DNA of 64,000 nucleotides from contig NZ_CP109496.1 in assembly GCF_036231355.1 (NCBI RefSeq), positions 3,286,001-3,350,000 of the forward strand, written 5' to 3'. The number at the start of each line of letters is the position of its first letter. Position 1 is the stretch's first letter. Source of the stretch: Streptomyces sp. NBC_01431. GTDB taxonomy: Bacteria > Actinomycetota > Actinomycetes > Streptomycetales > Streptomycetaceae. This document shows positions 16,962-26,778 of the stretch, piece after piece. Position numbers and translations under genes: made by a program. The notes beneath the pieces are model-generated. The model did not search any database. It had not been told where the DNA came from and was given only the letters and a program-made list of their open reading frames with translations.

Positions 16962-17270
16962 ATGTCCGTCCCCACGACCCTCACCCACAAGACCGTCACC
17001 GAGAAGACCGGCGCCCGCACCGACGAGGCCGCCGCCGTGATCACCGGCGCCCGCGAGCGCATCGACGCACTGGACGACCGCATCATCGGCCTCATCCAGG
17101 AACGCATGGCGGTCTCGGCCGTCATCCAGGAGTCCCGGATCGCCTCGGGCGGCCGCCGGGTCAATCTGAACCGCGAGATGGAGGTCCTGGCCCACTTCCG
17201 CGACGCCCTGGGAAAGCCCGGCACCGCGCTCGCGATGACGATGCTGGAGCTGTGCCGCGGCCGGATCTGA
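16962..17270 (+). CDS. Chorismate mutase (AroQ type)
   Basis: 102 residues with AGAAGGAG eight bases before the ATG. The all-alpha AroQ signature is present: ARERIDALDDRII (first helix with the active-site Arg), RMAVSAVIQESRIASGG, the NLNREMEVL segment and the terminal MLELCRGRI. It converts chorismate to prephenate, the branch point to phenylalanine and tyrosine. It is a single-domain enzyme without fused dehydratase or dehydrogenase. A leader ORF rich in Phe/Tyr and a terminator lie upstream, suggesting end-product control of this gene. Confidence 0.93.
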   Translation: MSVPTTLTHKTVTEKTGARTDEAAAVITGARERIDALDDRIIGLIQERMAVSAVIQESRIASGGRRVNLNREMEVLAHFRDALGKPGTALAMTMLELCRGRI

Positions 17271-17800
17271 GTTCGGGCGTTCCTCACCCGTACGGTGCCG
17301 TGACCGCCCCCGGCCCGGCTTCGTTGGTGGGATGTCCGTGCCAGCCAGGGGCGGGCCCGAAAAAACCACGCGTGGCTCCGCTGGGGCGTGTGACGCACCG
17401 CAAGTGCGTCGTGGGACCTCGTTCCAGTGTGCGTGACCGGTCGGCAGGGGACAGCAGCCCGGTCACCCCATAGATGCGGTCGGTTCCGGGGACGCCCGGG
17501 ACCGGCCGCATCCGGTCCGAACGGTTGCAGCAGGCGAGCGCCGTCCAGCACGATGCAATGACAAGTCCCGTATCGCACCAGCCCGTTGACCATGGTCGAC
17601 ACCACTCGCGCGCCCCGCACGCGCCGGGTCGGCCACCTCGCGCACCCAAGTCCAGCGGCGCACCCCCCGGCGCCGCCCCCGCGGCACCGACGCTGCCCTG
17701 ACGCCGGTGCCGACGGCCCAGGGCCCCGTCGGCCTCCTGTACACATCTGCGTACGGGACGGCTACGGGGCCCTTCGCCTGCCGCCGGGTAGGGCTGTGGA
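17271..17800. other. 530-bp intergenic region, no gene recognised
   Basis: It lies between the 3' end of chorismate mutase and the 3' end of the convergent membrane protein gene. Frames are open in places (for example 17586-17936 plus) but the predicted proteins are Pro/Arg/His-rich antisense-like and have no ribosome site. I see no tRNA cloverleaf and no strong terminator. Confidence 0.5.
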
Positions 17801-18997
17801 CTACGTACGGCTGACGGGGTGGCAGCCCTTCGAGCGGTCGGCGCTCAGCTCCCTGCGGTCGTACGGGTCGACGGGCGAGCCGCTCGGGGCGGGGCCCGAG
17901 GCGGTGGTGGCGTCGTGGAAGTCGGCGTGCAGATAGCCGTCGTTGACTCCGCACGCCGAGTTGGCGATGTTCTCGTCGGAGCGGACGATCCAGAGCTTTC
18001 CGGCGGTGCCCTCCTTCACGGCCGGGTCGGCCGCCTCGACGTCCAGGACGCGGCGCACGATCGTGCGGGCCACCGTCTCCGAGCCGGGCGCGGTCTGCTT
18101 CAGCGGGTAGACGAAGGTGTAGTCGGCGTGCACGGCGACTCCTCCCCCGTCGGCCTTGGCGAACGTCATCCGGCCCCGGGTCTTGACCACGTCCCCGACG
18201 GGCACGACCTCCTTGGGGTTGAACCGCGTGAACATCGACAGCGGGTCGTGTTCCTTGTCCGGCTTGGCCAAAGAGGTGTTGAGGAAGTCCACCTCGTCCT
18301 TCTCCTCGGGGTCGATGAGCCCGAGGGCCGTCTCGGGGCGGGCGCCGCGCAGGGTCGCGGGGGCGAGGTCGGCGTCGACCAGGAGGGCGCGGGTGTTGTT
18401 CAGGGCCGTGGCCACCTCCTCCTTGGACAGCCCGCCCACGGCGGTGGCCTCGGGCACCTCGATCCCGGCCGCGCCGTCCGCGTACTGGAGCGCGGGCGAG
18501 CCGCGGAAGGGTTCCGTGAGGGTGGGCCGGTCCGGGTCGAACGAGGCCGGGGCGGCGGTGGGAGCGGCGGTCTCCGGCGGCAGCTGGGCCGCCGGAGTGC
18601 CGCCGGAGGAGCCGCCGCCGGTCACAAGGGACAGCGCGCGGGACGGGTTCAGCGCGACGAGCAGCAGCGCGACGCAGCCCAGGATGCCCAGCACGCCCCC
18701 CATGCGGCGCCGGCGGTCGGCCCGACCGTTCATCTCCTGCCAGGCGGGGCCGGTCCGCCAGCCCGCCGGCTCGGTGCCGCGCCATGTGAGCTTGCGCCCG
18801 TCCTCGCGGTCGGCGCGCTCGGAGGCCTCCTCCTGCCTGCGCAGCCGCTCGGCCACCATGCGGGCCCGCGCCGAGGGCTCCTTGGGCGCGGAGGCCCGGA
18901 TGTCCTGCTCGGTGTCGCGTACGAATTGCTCCCAGATCTCGTCCGGCAGCGAGGCGTCGCCCGACGGCTCCCCCGAGATCGGCGGCTTTTCGCTCAC
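17801..18997 (-). CDS. Single-pass membrane protein of unknown function
   Basis: 398 residues from the GTG at 18997 (GAGGGG seven bases upstream); an ATG at 19015 would add six. The N-terminal part of about 105 residues is charged and cytoplasmic (DEIWEQFVRDTEQDIRAS, then an Arg/Glu-rich helix). One membrane helix follows (GGVLGILGCVALLLVALNP). The extracellular C-terminal region of about 260 residues opens with a Gly/Ser/Thr/Pro linker and contains LTEPFRGSPALQYADG and WIVRSDENIANSACGVNDG. Streptomyces encode many such proteins of unknown role. No catalytic motif is visible. Confidence 0.85.
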   Translation of the reverse strand: MSEKPPISGEPSGDASLPDEIWEQFVRDTEQDIRASAPKEPSARARMVAERLRRQEEASERADREDGRKLTWRGTEPAGWRTGPAWQEMNGRADRRRRMGGVLGILGCVALLLVALNPSRALSLVTGGGSSGGTPAAQLPPETAAPTAAPASFDPDRPTLTEPFRGSPALQYADGAAGIEVPEATAVGGLSKEEVATALNNTRALLVDADLAPATLRGARPETALGLIDPEEKDEVDFLNTSLAKPDKEHDPLSMFTRFNPKEVVPVGDVVKTRGRMTFAKADGGGVAVHADYTFVYPLKQTAPGSETVARTIVRRVLDVEAADPAVKEGTAGKLWIVRSDENIANSACGVNDGYLHADFHDATTASGPAPSGSPVDPYDRRELSADRSKGCHPVSRT

Positions 18998-19403
18998 TGT
19001 GGCCCCTCTTGGCATGTTCTGTGCGGCACGGCTGGTCCGCGGCAGGGGTTCGACAGGCCGGGCGGGACGATGGTTGCGGCGGCGAAGAGGTGGCGTGGAT
19101 CACATAAGGACTCCGTGAAGGCAGGACAACCCTTCACAGCGGTCACGGGTCATGCATGTGGAACCAACAGCCTCGCCCGCGTTCTGTCACGCCGGGCGGG
19201 GCTCCACCAGGTCTCCGTTTTCACGCGAGAGGCGCTGCACTCGGAGGGGGGTGCAGCGCCTCTTGTCGTTGAGTGGCGCGCCATAAGGGGCGGCGCGGGG
19301 AACTGCGCGAGGAGCCTCCCGCAAGCTCTCCCCGTTCGTTCGAGTAGGGAACCCCCGTCAGCCGGGGCGAAACTCATTCCACCGGGCGGAGCGCCACCCG
19401 CGC
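18998..19403. other. Intergenic region with stem-loop and a dispersed GNRA-hairpin element
   Basis: No gene seen. A 12-bp stem GAGGCGCTGCAC/GTGCAGCGCCTC occupies 19229-19262 and is followed by TTGTCGTT on the plus strand. At 19287-19310 the motif GGCGCGGGGAACTGCGCG can fold as a 6-bp hairpin with a GGAA loop. A second copy of this motif lies at 60056-60088. Confidence 0.55.
19229..19262 (+). terminator. Stem-loop with T-rich tail
   Basis: A perfect 12-bp stem with a 10-nt loop, then TTGTCGTT. It points in the plus direction, although no plus-strand gene precedes it closely; it may instead stop minus-strand transcripts from the GMC oxidoreductase. Confidence 0.6.
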
Positions 19404-21206
19404 TCAGCTCTGCTTCGGCGGGACCGCGGGCATTCCCAGGAACGGCAGCTTCAGCGCGCCGAAAGCCTCGGCGGGCACGGCGGGGGACCTCGGCTCGACC
19501 GGAGCGAGCCGCACATAGGCCGCACCCTGCGCGGGACGCGGGTCCTCCTCGCCCTTGTTGGGCCAGAACGACATCGCGCGCTCGGCCTGCGCGGTGATCG
19601 TCAGGGACGGGTTCACGCCGAGGTTCGCGGAGACCGCCGCACCGTCGACCACCGAGATGCCGGGATGCCCGTACAGCCGCTGGTACGGGTCGATCACTCC
19701 GGCCTCGGCACGGTCGCCGATCGCACAGCCGCCCAGGAAGTGCGCGGTGAGCGGGGTGCCCATGAGCTCGCCGACGTTGGAGCCTGCGAAGCCGTTGATC
19801 TCCGCCGCGATCGCCGCCGCGCCCTGTGAAGCCGCCCTGATCTGCTTGGGGTTGGGCGCGCCGTGGCCCTGCTCGGCGGTCAGCAGGCCCTTGCCGACGC
19901 CGTCCGCCTTCAGATGGGTCGTGAGCGAATTGTCGAGCGACTGCATGACCAGGCCGATGATCGTCCGCTCGGACCAGCGGTGGTTGCTGATCGAACGCGC
20001 CAGGAGCAGGGGGTGCCTGGCCGCGCTGCCCAGCCAGTTGCGGACCCGGTTGGCTCCGTACGGCACCTGGAGGATCGACATGCTGCCCATCGCGTTCGAG
20101 CCCTTGCCGTAGCGGCACGGCTCGATGTGGGTGTTCTCGTCCGGATGGATCGAGGAGGTGATGGCGACCCCCCGGGTGAAGTCGACCCTGGGTGCGCCGT
20201 GCCGCTTGCGGTAGCGGCGGTCGGTGGTCTGCGCGCCGACCAGCGCCTCGGAGTTGGTACGGGTCAGCTCCCCCAACCGCTTGGAGATGTAAGGGAGTTG
20301 ACCGCTCGACTTCATCCGGTGCAGCAGGGTCTGGGTGCCGTAGGTGCCGGCGGCGACGACGACCCGGCGTGCCGTGAAGAGGCGGCCCGCGGAGCTCTTG
20401 CGGTCGGTCGGCAGGGTCGCGATCGCGAAGCCGCCCCGCGAGTCCTCGGTCACCGAGACGGCAGTCGTCATCGGGTGGACCGTCGCGCCCGCCTTCTCGG
20501 CGAGGTAGAGGTAGTTCTCGTTCAGGGTGTTCTTCGCGCCGTGCCGGCAGCCCGTCATGCACTCGCCGCACTCGGTGCATGCCTTGCGGGACGGACCCGC
20601 GCCGCCGAAGTAGGGGTCGTCAACCGACGTTCCCGGCTTGGCTTTTGACGTACCGTCACCATCGTTGCCGTCACCGAAGAAGACGCCGACCGGCGCCATG
20701 TGGAAGCTGTCGCCGACCCCCATGCGCTGCGCGGCGGCCTTCAGATGGACGTCGGAGGGCGTCATCGTCGGGTTGAGCCGCACCCCGAGCATGCGCCGCG
20801 CCTGGTCGTAGTACGGCTTCAGCTCCTCCTGCCAGTCGGTGATGTCCTTCCACTGCGGGTCCTCGAAGAACTGCTTCGGTGGCACGTAGAGGGTGTTGGC
20901 GTAGTTGAGGGAGCCGCCGCCGACCCCGGCGCCCGCGAGCACCATCACGTTGCCCAGCACGTGGATGCGCTGGATGCCGTACATGCCGAGCCTGGGCGCC
21001 CACAGGTAGTTCTTCATGTCCCAGGAGTTCCTGGGCAGGGTGGCGGGGGTGAAGCGGCGGCCCGCCTCCAGGACGCCGACCCGGTAGCCCTTCTCGGTGA
21101 GCCGGAGCGCGCTCACCGAACCGCCGAAGCCCGAGCCGACCACGATGACGTCGTAGTCGTACGTGCCGTCCTCGTCCGGATTCTGGGCAGGGGGTACCTG
21201 GGACAT
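19404..21206 (-). CDS. GMC-family oxidoreductase (ChoD/cholesterol-oxidase-like)
   Basis: 600 residues from the ATG at 21206 with AAGGAG six bases upstream. The N-terminal FAD site is DVIVVGSGFGGSVSALRL; the C-terminal GMC half contains GTPLTAHFLGGCAIGD and SVVDGAAVSANLGVNPSLTI. A cysteine cluster is notable: CTECGECMTGC followed by RHGAKNTL, as in ChoD-like mycobacterial proteins. It may bind a metal or Fe-S centre, but this is not established here. Likely oxidises a secondary alcohol or sterol-like substrate. It lies 50 bases downstream of the aldehyde dehydrogenase on the same strand, so the two are probably co-transcribed. Confidence 0.9.
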   Translation of the reverse strand: MSQVPPAQNPDEDGTYDYDVIVVGSGFGGSVSALRLTEKGYRVGVLEAGRRFTPATLPRNSWDMKNYLWAPRLGMYGIQRIHVLGNVMVLAGAGVGGGSLNYANTLYVPPKQFFEDPQWKDITDWQEELKPYYDQARRMLGVRLNPTMTPSDVHLKAAAQRMGVGDSFHMAPVGVFFGDGNDGDGTSKAKPGTSVDDPYFGGAGPSRKACTECGECMTGCRHGAKNTLNENYLYLAEKAGATVHPMTTAVSVTEDSRGGFAIATLPTDRKSSAGRLFTARRVVVAAGTYGTQTLLHRMKSSGQLPYISKRLGELTRTNSEALVGAQTTDRRYRKRHGAPRVDFTRGVAITSSIHPDENTHIEPCRYGKGSNAMGSMSILQVPYGANRVRNWLGSAARHPLLLARSISNHRWSERTIIGLVMQSLDNSLTTHLKADGVGKGLLTAEQGHGAPNPKQIRAASQGAAAIAAEINGFAGSNVGELMGTPLTAHFLGGCAIGDRAEAGVIDPYQRLYGHPGISVVDGAAVSANLGVNPSLTITAQAERAMSFWPNKGEEDPRPAQGAAYVRLAPVEPRSPAVPAEAFGALKLPFLGMPAVPPKQS

Positions 21207-21256
21207 GGCTCTCCTTGCGTGAAAAGGGGCTGCGGGAAGGCGGGTCGCCGGGAGGG

Positions 21257-22885
21257 TCAGCGCAGGCGCAGGGCCTTCATCGCCTTGAGGCTGCGGGTCA
21301 TGAAGGCCGCGTACTTCTCGTCGTCCATGCCGAAGGAGGGGGCCAGCGGGATCAGGCGCTGCTGGGCGACGGTCTGGGCCTCGGTGTACTTGAGGATGCC
21401 CTCGGAGCCGTGCCGGCGGCCGAGCCCGGAGTCCTTCATGCCGCCCATCGGCGACTGGACGCTGCCGTACGCGGGGGCGTACCCCTCGTTGATGTTGACC
21501 GTGCCGGTGCGCAGCTTCGCCGCCACCTCGTGGCCGCGGCGCGAATCCTTCGTCCACACCGAGGAGTTGAGGCCGTACGCGGTGGCGTTGGCCTGCTCGA
21601 CGACCGCGTCCTCGTCCGTGAAGCGGTAGACGGCGACGACCGGGCCGAAGGTCTCCTCGGCGCACACCGCCATTGGCGCCTCGACGCCCTCCAGGATGGT
21701 GGGCTCGTAGAAGAGCGGGCCGATGTCGGGCCGTGCCGTGCCGCCCGCGATGAGCTTGGCGCCCTTGGCGACGGCCTCCTCCACGTGCCGGGTGACGGTC
21801 TCCAGCTGGCGCTCGCCGACGAGCGAGCCCATGTCCGCTCCGTACGCGAGTGAGCGGCCGAGCCGCATCGCCTTCGTCCGGGCGGCGAACCGCTCAACGA
21901 AGGCGTCGGCGATCGATTCGTGAACGTACAGTCGCTCGATCGAGATGCAGAGCTGCCCGGCGGAGGAGAAGCAGGCGCGGACCGCGCCCGCGGACGCCTT
22001 CTCCACGTCGGCGTCGTGCAGCACGAGCATGGCGTTCTTGCCGCCCAACTCCAGGGATACGCCCACGAGTCGGGCCGCCGCGCCCTGCGCGACCTCGCGG
22101 CCGGTGCGGGTCGAGCCGGTGAAGGACACGTAGTCGGCGTGCCGCACGACCTCCGGGCCGACGACCGGCCCGTCCCCGAGGACGACCTGGAAGACCTCGG
22201 CGGGAAGGCCCGCCTCGATCAGGAGGTCGCGGGCCCACAGGGCGGTCAGCGCGGTTTCGGTGTCGGGCTTCATCACCACGGCGTTGCCGGAGACGAACGC
22301 GGGCAGCGCGTCGCCGATCGACAGCTCGAAGGGGTAGTTCCACGGCGCTATCTGCCCGACCACGCCGCGCGGCTGGCGCAGCTCGGTGACCTTGGTCAGC
22401 GTGGGCACGACTCCCGTGTGCCGCCTGGGCTTCAGATAGGCGGGAGCCTTGCGCCCGTAGTGACGGGCGGCGACGGCGACGGCCTGCACCTCTTCGTGCG
22501 CGTGCAGTCGCGCCTTGCCGGTCTCCAGCTGGATCAGGTCGAGCACCTCGGCCTGGCGGGCGAGTACGAGATCGTGGAAGCGCAGCAGCACGGCGGCGCG
22601 GGTCCGGACCGGCGTCGCGGCCCACGCGGGCTGCGCCTTGCGGGCGCGGGCGAAGGCCTCGGCCACGTCCTCGGGCGTGGACTCGGGCAGGTCGGCCAGC
22701 TTCTCGCCGGTGAACGGGGTGTGGTTGGCGGTCCGTCCGGAGCCGACCACACCTCGGGTGAGCTGGGCGACCAGCTGACCGCTGACCACGTCGGCGGCGG
22801 TGCGCGCGCCTGCGGGGGCCGGGGCTACCGGATTGGCGCCGGTGGGCTTGCGGGTGGTCGTGGGCGAGGCCTGCGAGTCCGTCAT
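21257..22885 (-). CDS. gabD: Succinate-semialdehyde dehydrogenase (NADP+), aldehyde dehydrogenase family
   Basis: 542 residues from the ATG at 22885; an upstream GTG at 22912 would add nine without a better ribosome site. Aldehyde dehydrogenase motifs are complete: IAPWNYPFELSIGDALPA, FTGSTRTGREVA (cofactor loop), the general-base Glu in SLELGGKNAM, and the nucleophile Cys in SSAGQLCISIERL. The best family match by eye is GabD2-like, oxidising succinate semialdehyde to succinate in 4-aminobutyrate breakdown; other aldehydes cannot be excluded. It heads a two-gene operon with the GMC oxidoreductase, which may supply an aldehyde or ketone. Confidence 0.9.
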   Translation of the reverse strand: MTDSQASPTTTRKPTGANPVAPAPAGARTAADVVSGQLVAQLTRGVVGSGRTANHTPFTGEKLADLPESTPEDVAEAFARARKAQPAWAATPVRTRAAVLLRFHDLVLARQAEVLDLIQLETGKARLHAHEEVQAVAVAARHYGRKAPAYLKPRRHTGVVPTLTKVTELRQPRGVVGQIAPWNYPFELSIGDALPAFVSGNAVVMKPDTETALTALWARDLLIEAGLPAEVFQVVLGDGPVVGPEVVRHADYVSFTGSTRTGREVAQGAAARLVGVSLELGGKNAMLVLHDADVEKASAGAVRACFSSAGQLCISIERLYVHESIADAFVERFAARTKAMRLGRSLAYGADMGSLVGERQLETVTRHVEEAVAKGAKLIAGGTARPDIGPLFYEPTILEGVEAPMAVCAEETFGPVVAVYRFTDEDAVVEQANATAYGLNSSVWTKDSRRGHEVAAKLRTGTVNINEGYAPAYGSVQSPMGGMKDSGLGRRHGSEGILKYTEAQTVAQQRLIPLAPSFGMDDEKYAAFMTRSLKAMKALRLR

Positions 22886-23059
22886 GGGGCGAGGGTATGC
22901 CTGGGCGGGCACTTTCGGTACCCGTCGGTAATAGGTTTTCGGACCCCCGGTAACCGCGCCAGCGATTGCTGGCTACGTATCCGCTGATCAGCGCCTTACG
23001 GCTGCCCGGACACGATGATCTCCCGCAAGTGGAACGGGCTGGGATCAATCAAGGCGCCG

Positions 23060-23093
23060 GTCCGCGGGCCGTGGTCGATGCCGCCCCGCGGAC
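23060..23093 (-). terminator. Terminator of the kinase gene cluster
   Basis: A 9-bp perfect stem, GTCCGCGGG at 23060-23068 with CCCGCGGAC at 23085-23093. It begins 10 bases past the stop of the last kinase gene. Confidence 0.7.
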
Positions 23094-23102
23094 CTGTCGG
23101 CC

Positions 23103-24749
23103 TCACAGGTCGTGGATCTTCAGACCGTCCACGACCTGGCTGAACAGCGCCTCGCCGTCCTTCTCCGCCTTGCCCGCCGCGGGCATCGAGACCCGCAGCC
23201 GCCAGTAGCCGCTGCCCTTCCCGGGTACGAGCAGCTCGTGGTAGCGGTATCGCGTCGGATTGACGTCGCTGGAGGACAAGGGCGTGTAGTCGGTGACGAG
23301 GTCGTACGCCTTCCTGCCCTGGTGCTGCACCGTCCTGGTGGTCACCCTGCCGTTCTTGAACTCGGTGCCGTTCTGGCCGCCGCTCTCGTAGTACGCCTTC
23401 CACGCAGCGGGGTCCGCGGGCAGCGACTTGTCGTTCTTGGCGGTCTTGTCGGCGGCCGGGTCGAGCCGGTCGGCGTAGATCCTGAACACCGCGCTCGGGT
23501 CCGCGTATGTGACGTTGTCGCCCTCGGTGCCCTGGGTGCGCGCGTATTCCTCGGGCACGGCCATGTCCGCGTGCAGCACCTCGTTCTCCGGCCGCACCTG
23601 CCAGCCGGCGGGAAGCCCGCCACCGCCGAACGGATCGGTCAGGACCAGCGCAAGCACGACCGCGACGGCGAGCAGCCCGCCGCCGAACCCGTACTGGGCC
23701 GCCCGGTTGCCGACGAGCACCGGCGGCACCCAGCGGCTCCCGCCGGCCGGCGCCGGGCCGTCCGTGAGCAGCCGGGTCGCGGGGAGCGCGGCCGGCCCGG
23801 GGGCGGCCGCGGTTTCCAGGACCGCCCGTATCTCGGCGGCCCCCGGTCTGGCCGCCGGGTCCTTGCGCAGCAGCTGCATGACCAGGGTGCCGAACGGGCC
23901 GGAGCCCCGGGCGGGCAGCTGCGGTTCGGCGGAGAGCACCGCCTGGAGGGTCGCGGGGGTGTTGCTGCGGCGGTACGGCGACACGCCCTCGACCGCCGCG
24001 TACAGGACGACGCCGAGCGACCACAGATCGGACTCGGGGCCGGGCCGCTGTCCCAACACCCGTTCCGGGGCGATGAATTCGGGCGAACCGACGAACCCTC
24101 CGGTCTCGGTCAGGCCCTGCTCGCCCTCGACCTGGGCGATCCCGAAGTCGGTGAGCACGACCCGGTCGCCTCGCCCGAGCAGCACGTTGTCCGGCTTGAC
24201 GTCCCGGTGCAGTACGCCCGCCTCGTGGGCGGCACAGAGCGCGCCGAGCACCGCGAGGCCGATCCTGGCCGCCTCGCGGACATCGAGGGTGCCCTCCTGG
24301 AGCCGGTCGGCGAGCGACTGGCCGCGGACGAGTTCCATCACGATCCACGGCCTGCCGTCCTCCAGGACGACATCGTGCACGGTGACCACGGACGGGTGGT
24401 CGATGCGGGCGGCGGCGCGGGCCTCGCGCTGCATGCGCAGGTGGACGTTGGCGCGCTCGCGGTCCCCGAGGTGATCCGGGACGCGCGGCTCCTTGACCGC
24501 CACATCACGGTCCACGACCTCGTCGCGCGCCCGCCAGACCGTGCCCATGCCGCCGTGCCCGAGCCGCCCCACCAGCCGGTAGCGTCCGCCGACCAGCCGC
24601 CCTGTGCCGTCGGCCGGTGTTTGCTGCTGGTGCTCCTGGTGCTGCCGTGTCGGCTCGTACGGCTTCTGTGGCGGCACCGGAGCAGGCGGCTCCGGGGGCC
24701 GCAGGCTGTAGCTGGTGGGCTCGTTCGCCCGTCCCCCATCGTTCGTCAT
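23103..24749 (-). CDS. Receptor-type Ser/Thr protein kinase (1 of 5 in the cluster)
   Basis: 548 residues from the ATG at 24749. A Pro/Gln-rich N-terminal 50 residues precede the kinase domain: glycine loop GHGGMG at 64-69, catalytic Lys at about 86 (VAVKE), HRDVKPDN, DFG and a SPEFIAPE activation segment, so it should be active. One membrane helix lies near residue 370 (LLAVAVVLALVLT). The extracellular C-terminal domain of about 165 residues (AVFRIYADRLDP, YRYHELLVPGKGSGYW) resembles those of the other cluster kinases and has no PASTA repeats. The last gene of the run, 96 bases after the previous one, with a terminator behind it. Confidence 0.94.
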   Translation of the reverse strand: MTNDGGRANEPTSYSLRPPEPPAPVPPQKPYEPTRQHQEHQQQTPADGTGRLVGGRYRLVGRLGHGGMGTVWRARDEVVDRDVAVKEPRVPDHLGDRERANVHLRMQREARAAARIDHPSVVTVHDVVLEDGRPWIVMELVRGQSLADRLQEGTLDVREAARIGLAVLGALCAAHEAGVLHRDVKPDNVLLGRGDRVVLTDFGIAQVEGEQGLTETGGFVGSPEFIAPERVLGQRPGPESDLWSLGVVLYAAVEGVSPYRRSNTPATLQAVLSAEPQLPARGSGPFGTLVMQLLRKDPAARPGAAEIRAVLETAAAPGPAALPATRLLTDGPAPAGGSRWVPPVLVGNRAAQYGFGGGLLAVAVVLALVLTDPFGGGGLPAGWQVRPENEVLHADMAVPEEYARTQGTEGDNVTYADPSAVFRIYADRLDPAADKTAKNDKSLPADPAAWKAYYESGGQNGTEFKNGRVTTRTVQHQGRKAYDLVTDYTPLSSSDVNPTRYRYHELLVPGKGSGYWRLRVSMPAAGKAEKDGEALFSQVVDGLKIHDL

Positions 24750-24845
24750 GTCCACATCCTGACGAACCGCGGCGCACGGTGCCACATTGACAGATGTGCA
24801 GACGCACACCCGTGACAGAAGCGCCTCGCACCGGCGGGAAGAGCG

Positions 24846-26681
<1,836 letters not shown>

Positions 26682-26778
26682 CGGGTTCCCCCTCGATCTC
26701 CCCGCACGCGTTCGGGGCCCATCATGCCGCAGACCGGCCTGGCTCCGACGGCGTTCGCGTGAGCCCGGAAGACCCCGG

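Noticed and set aside
17586..17936. 116-codon ORF in the 17.3-17.8 kb gap
   Set aside because: No ribosome site, His/Pro/Arg-rich composition and overlap with the antisense of the gene at 17801.
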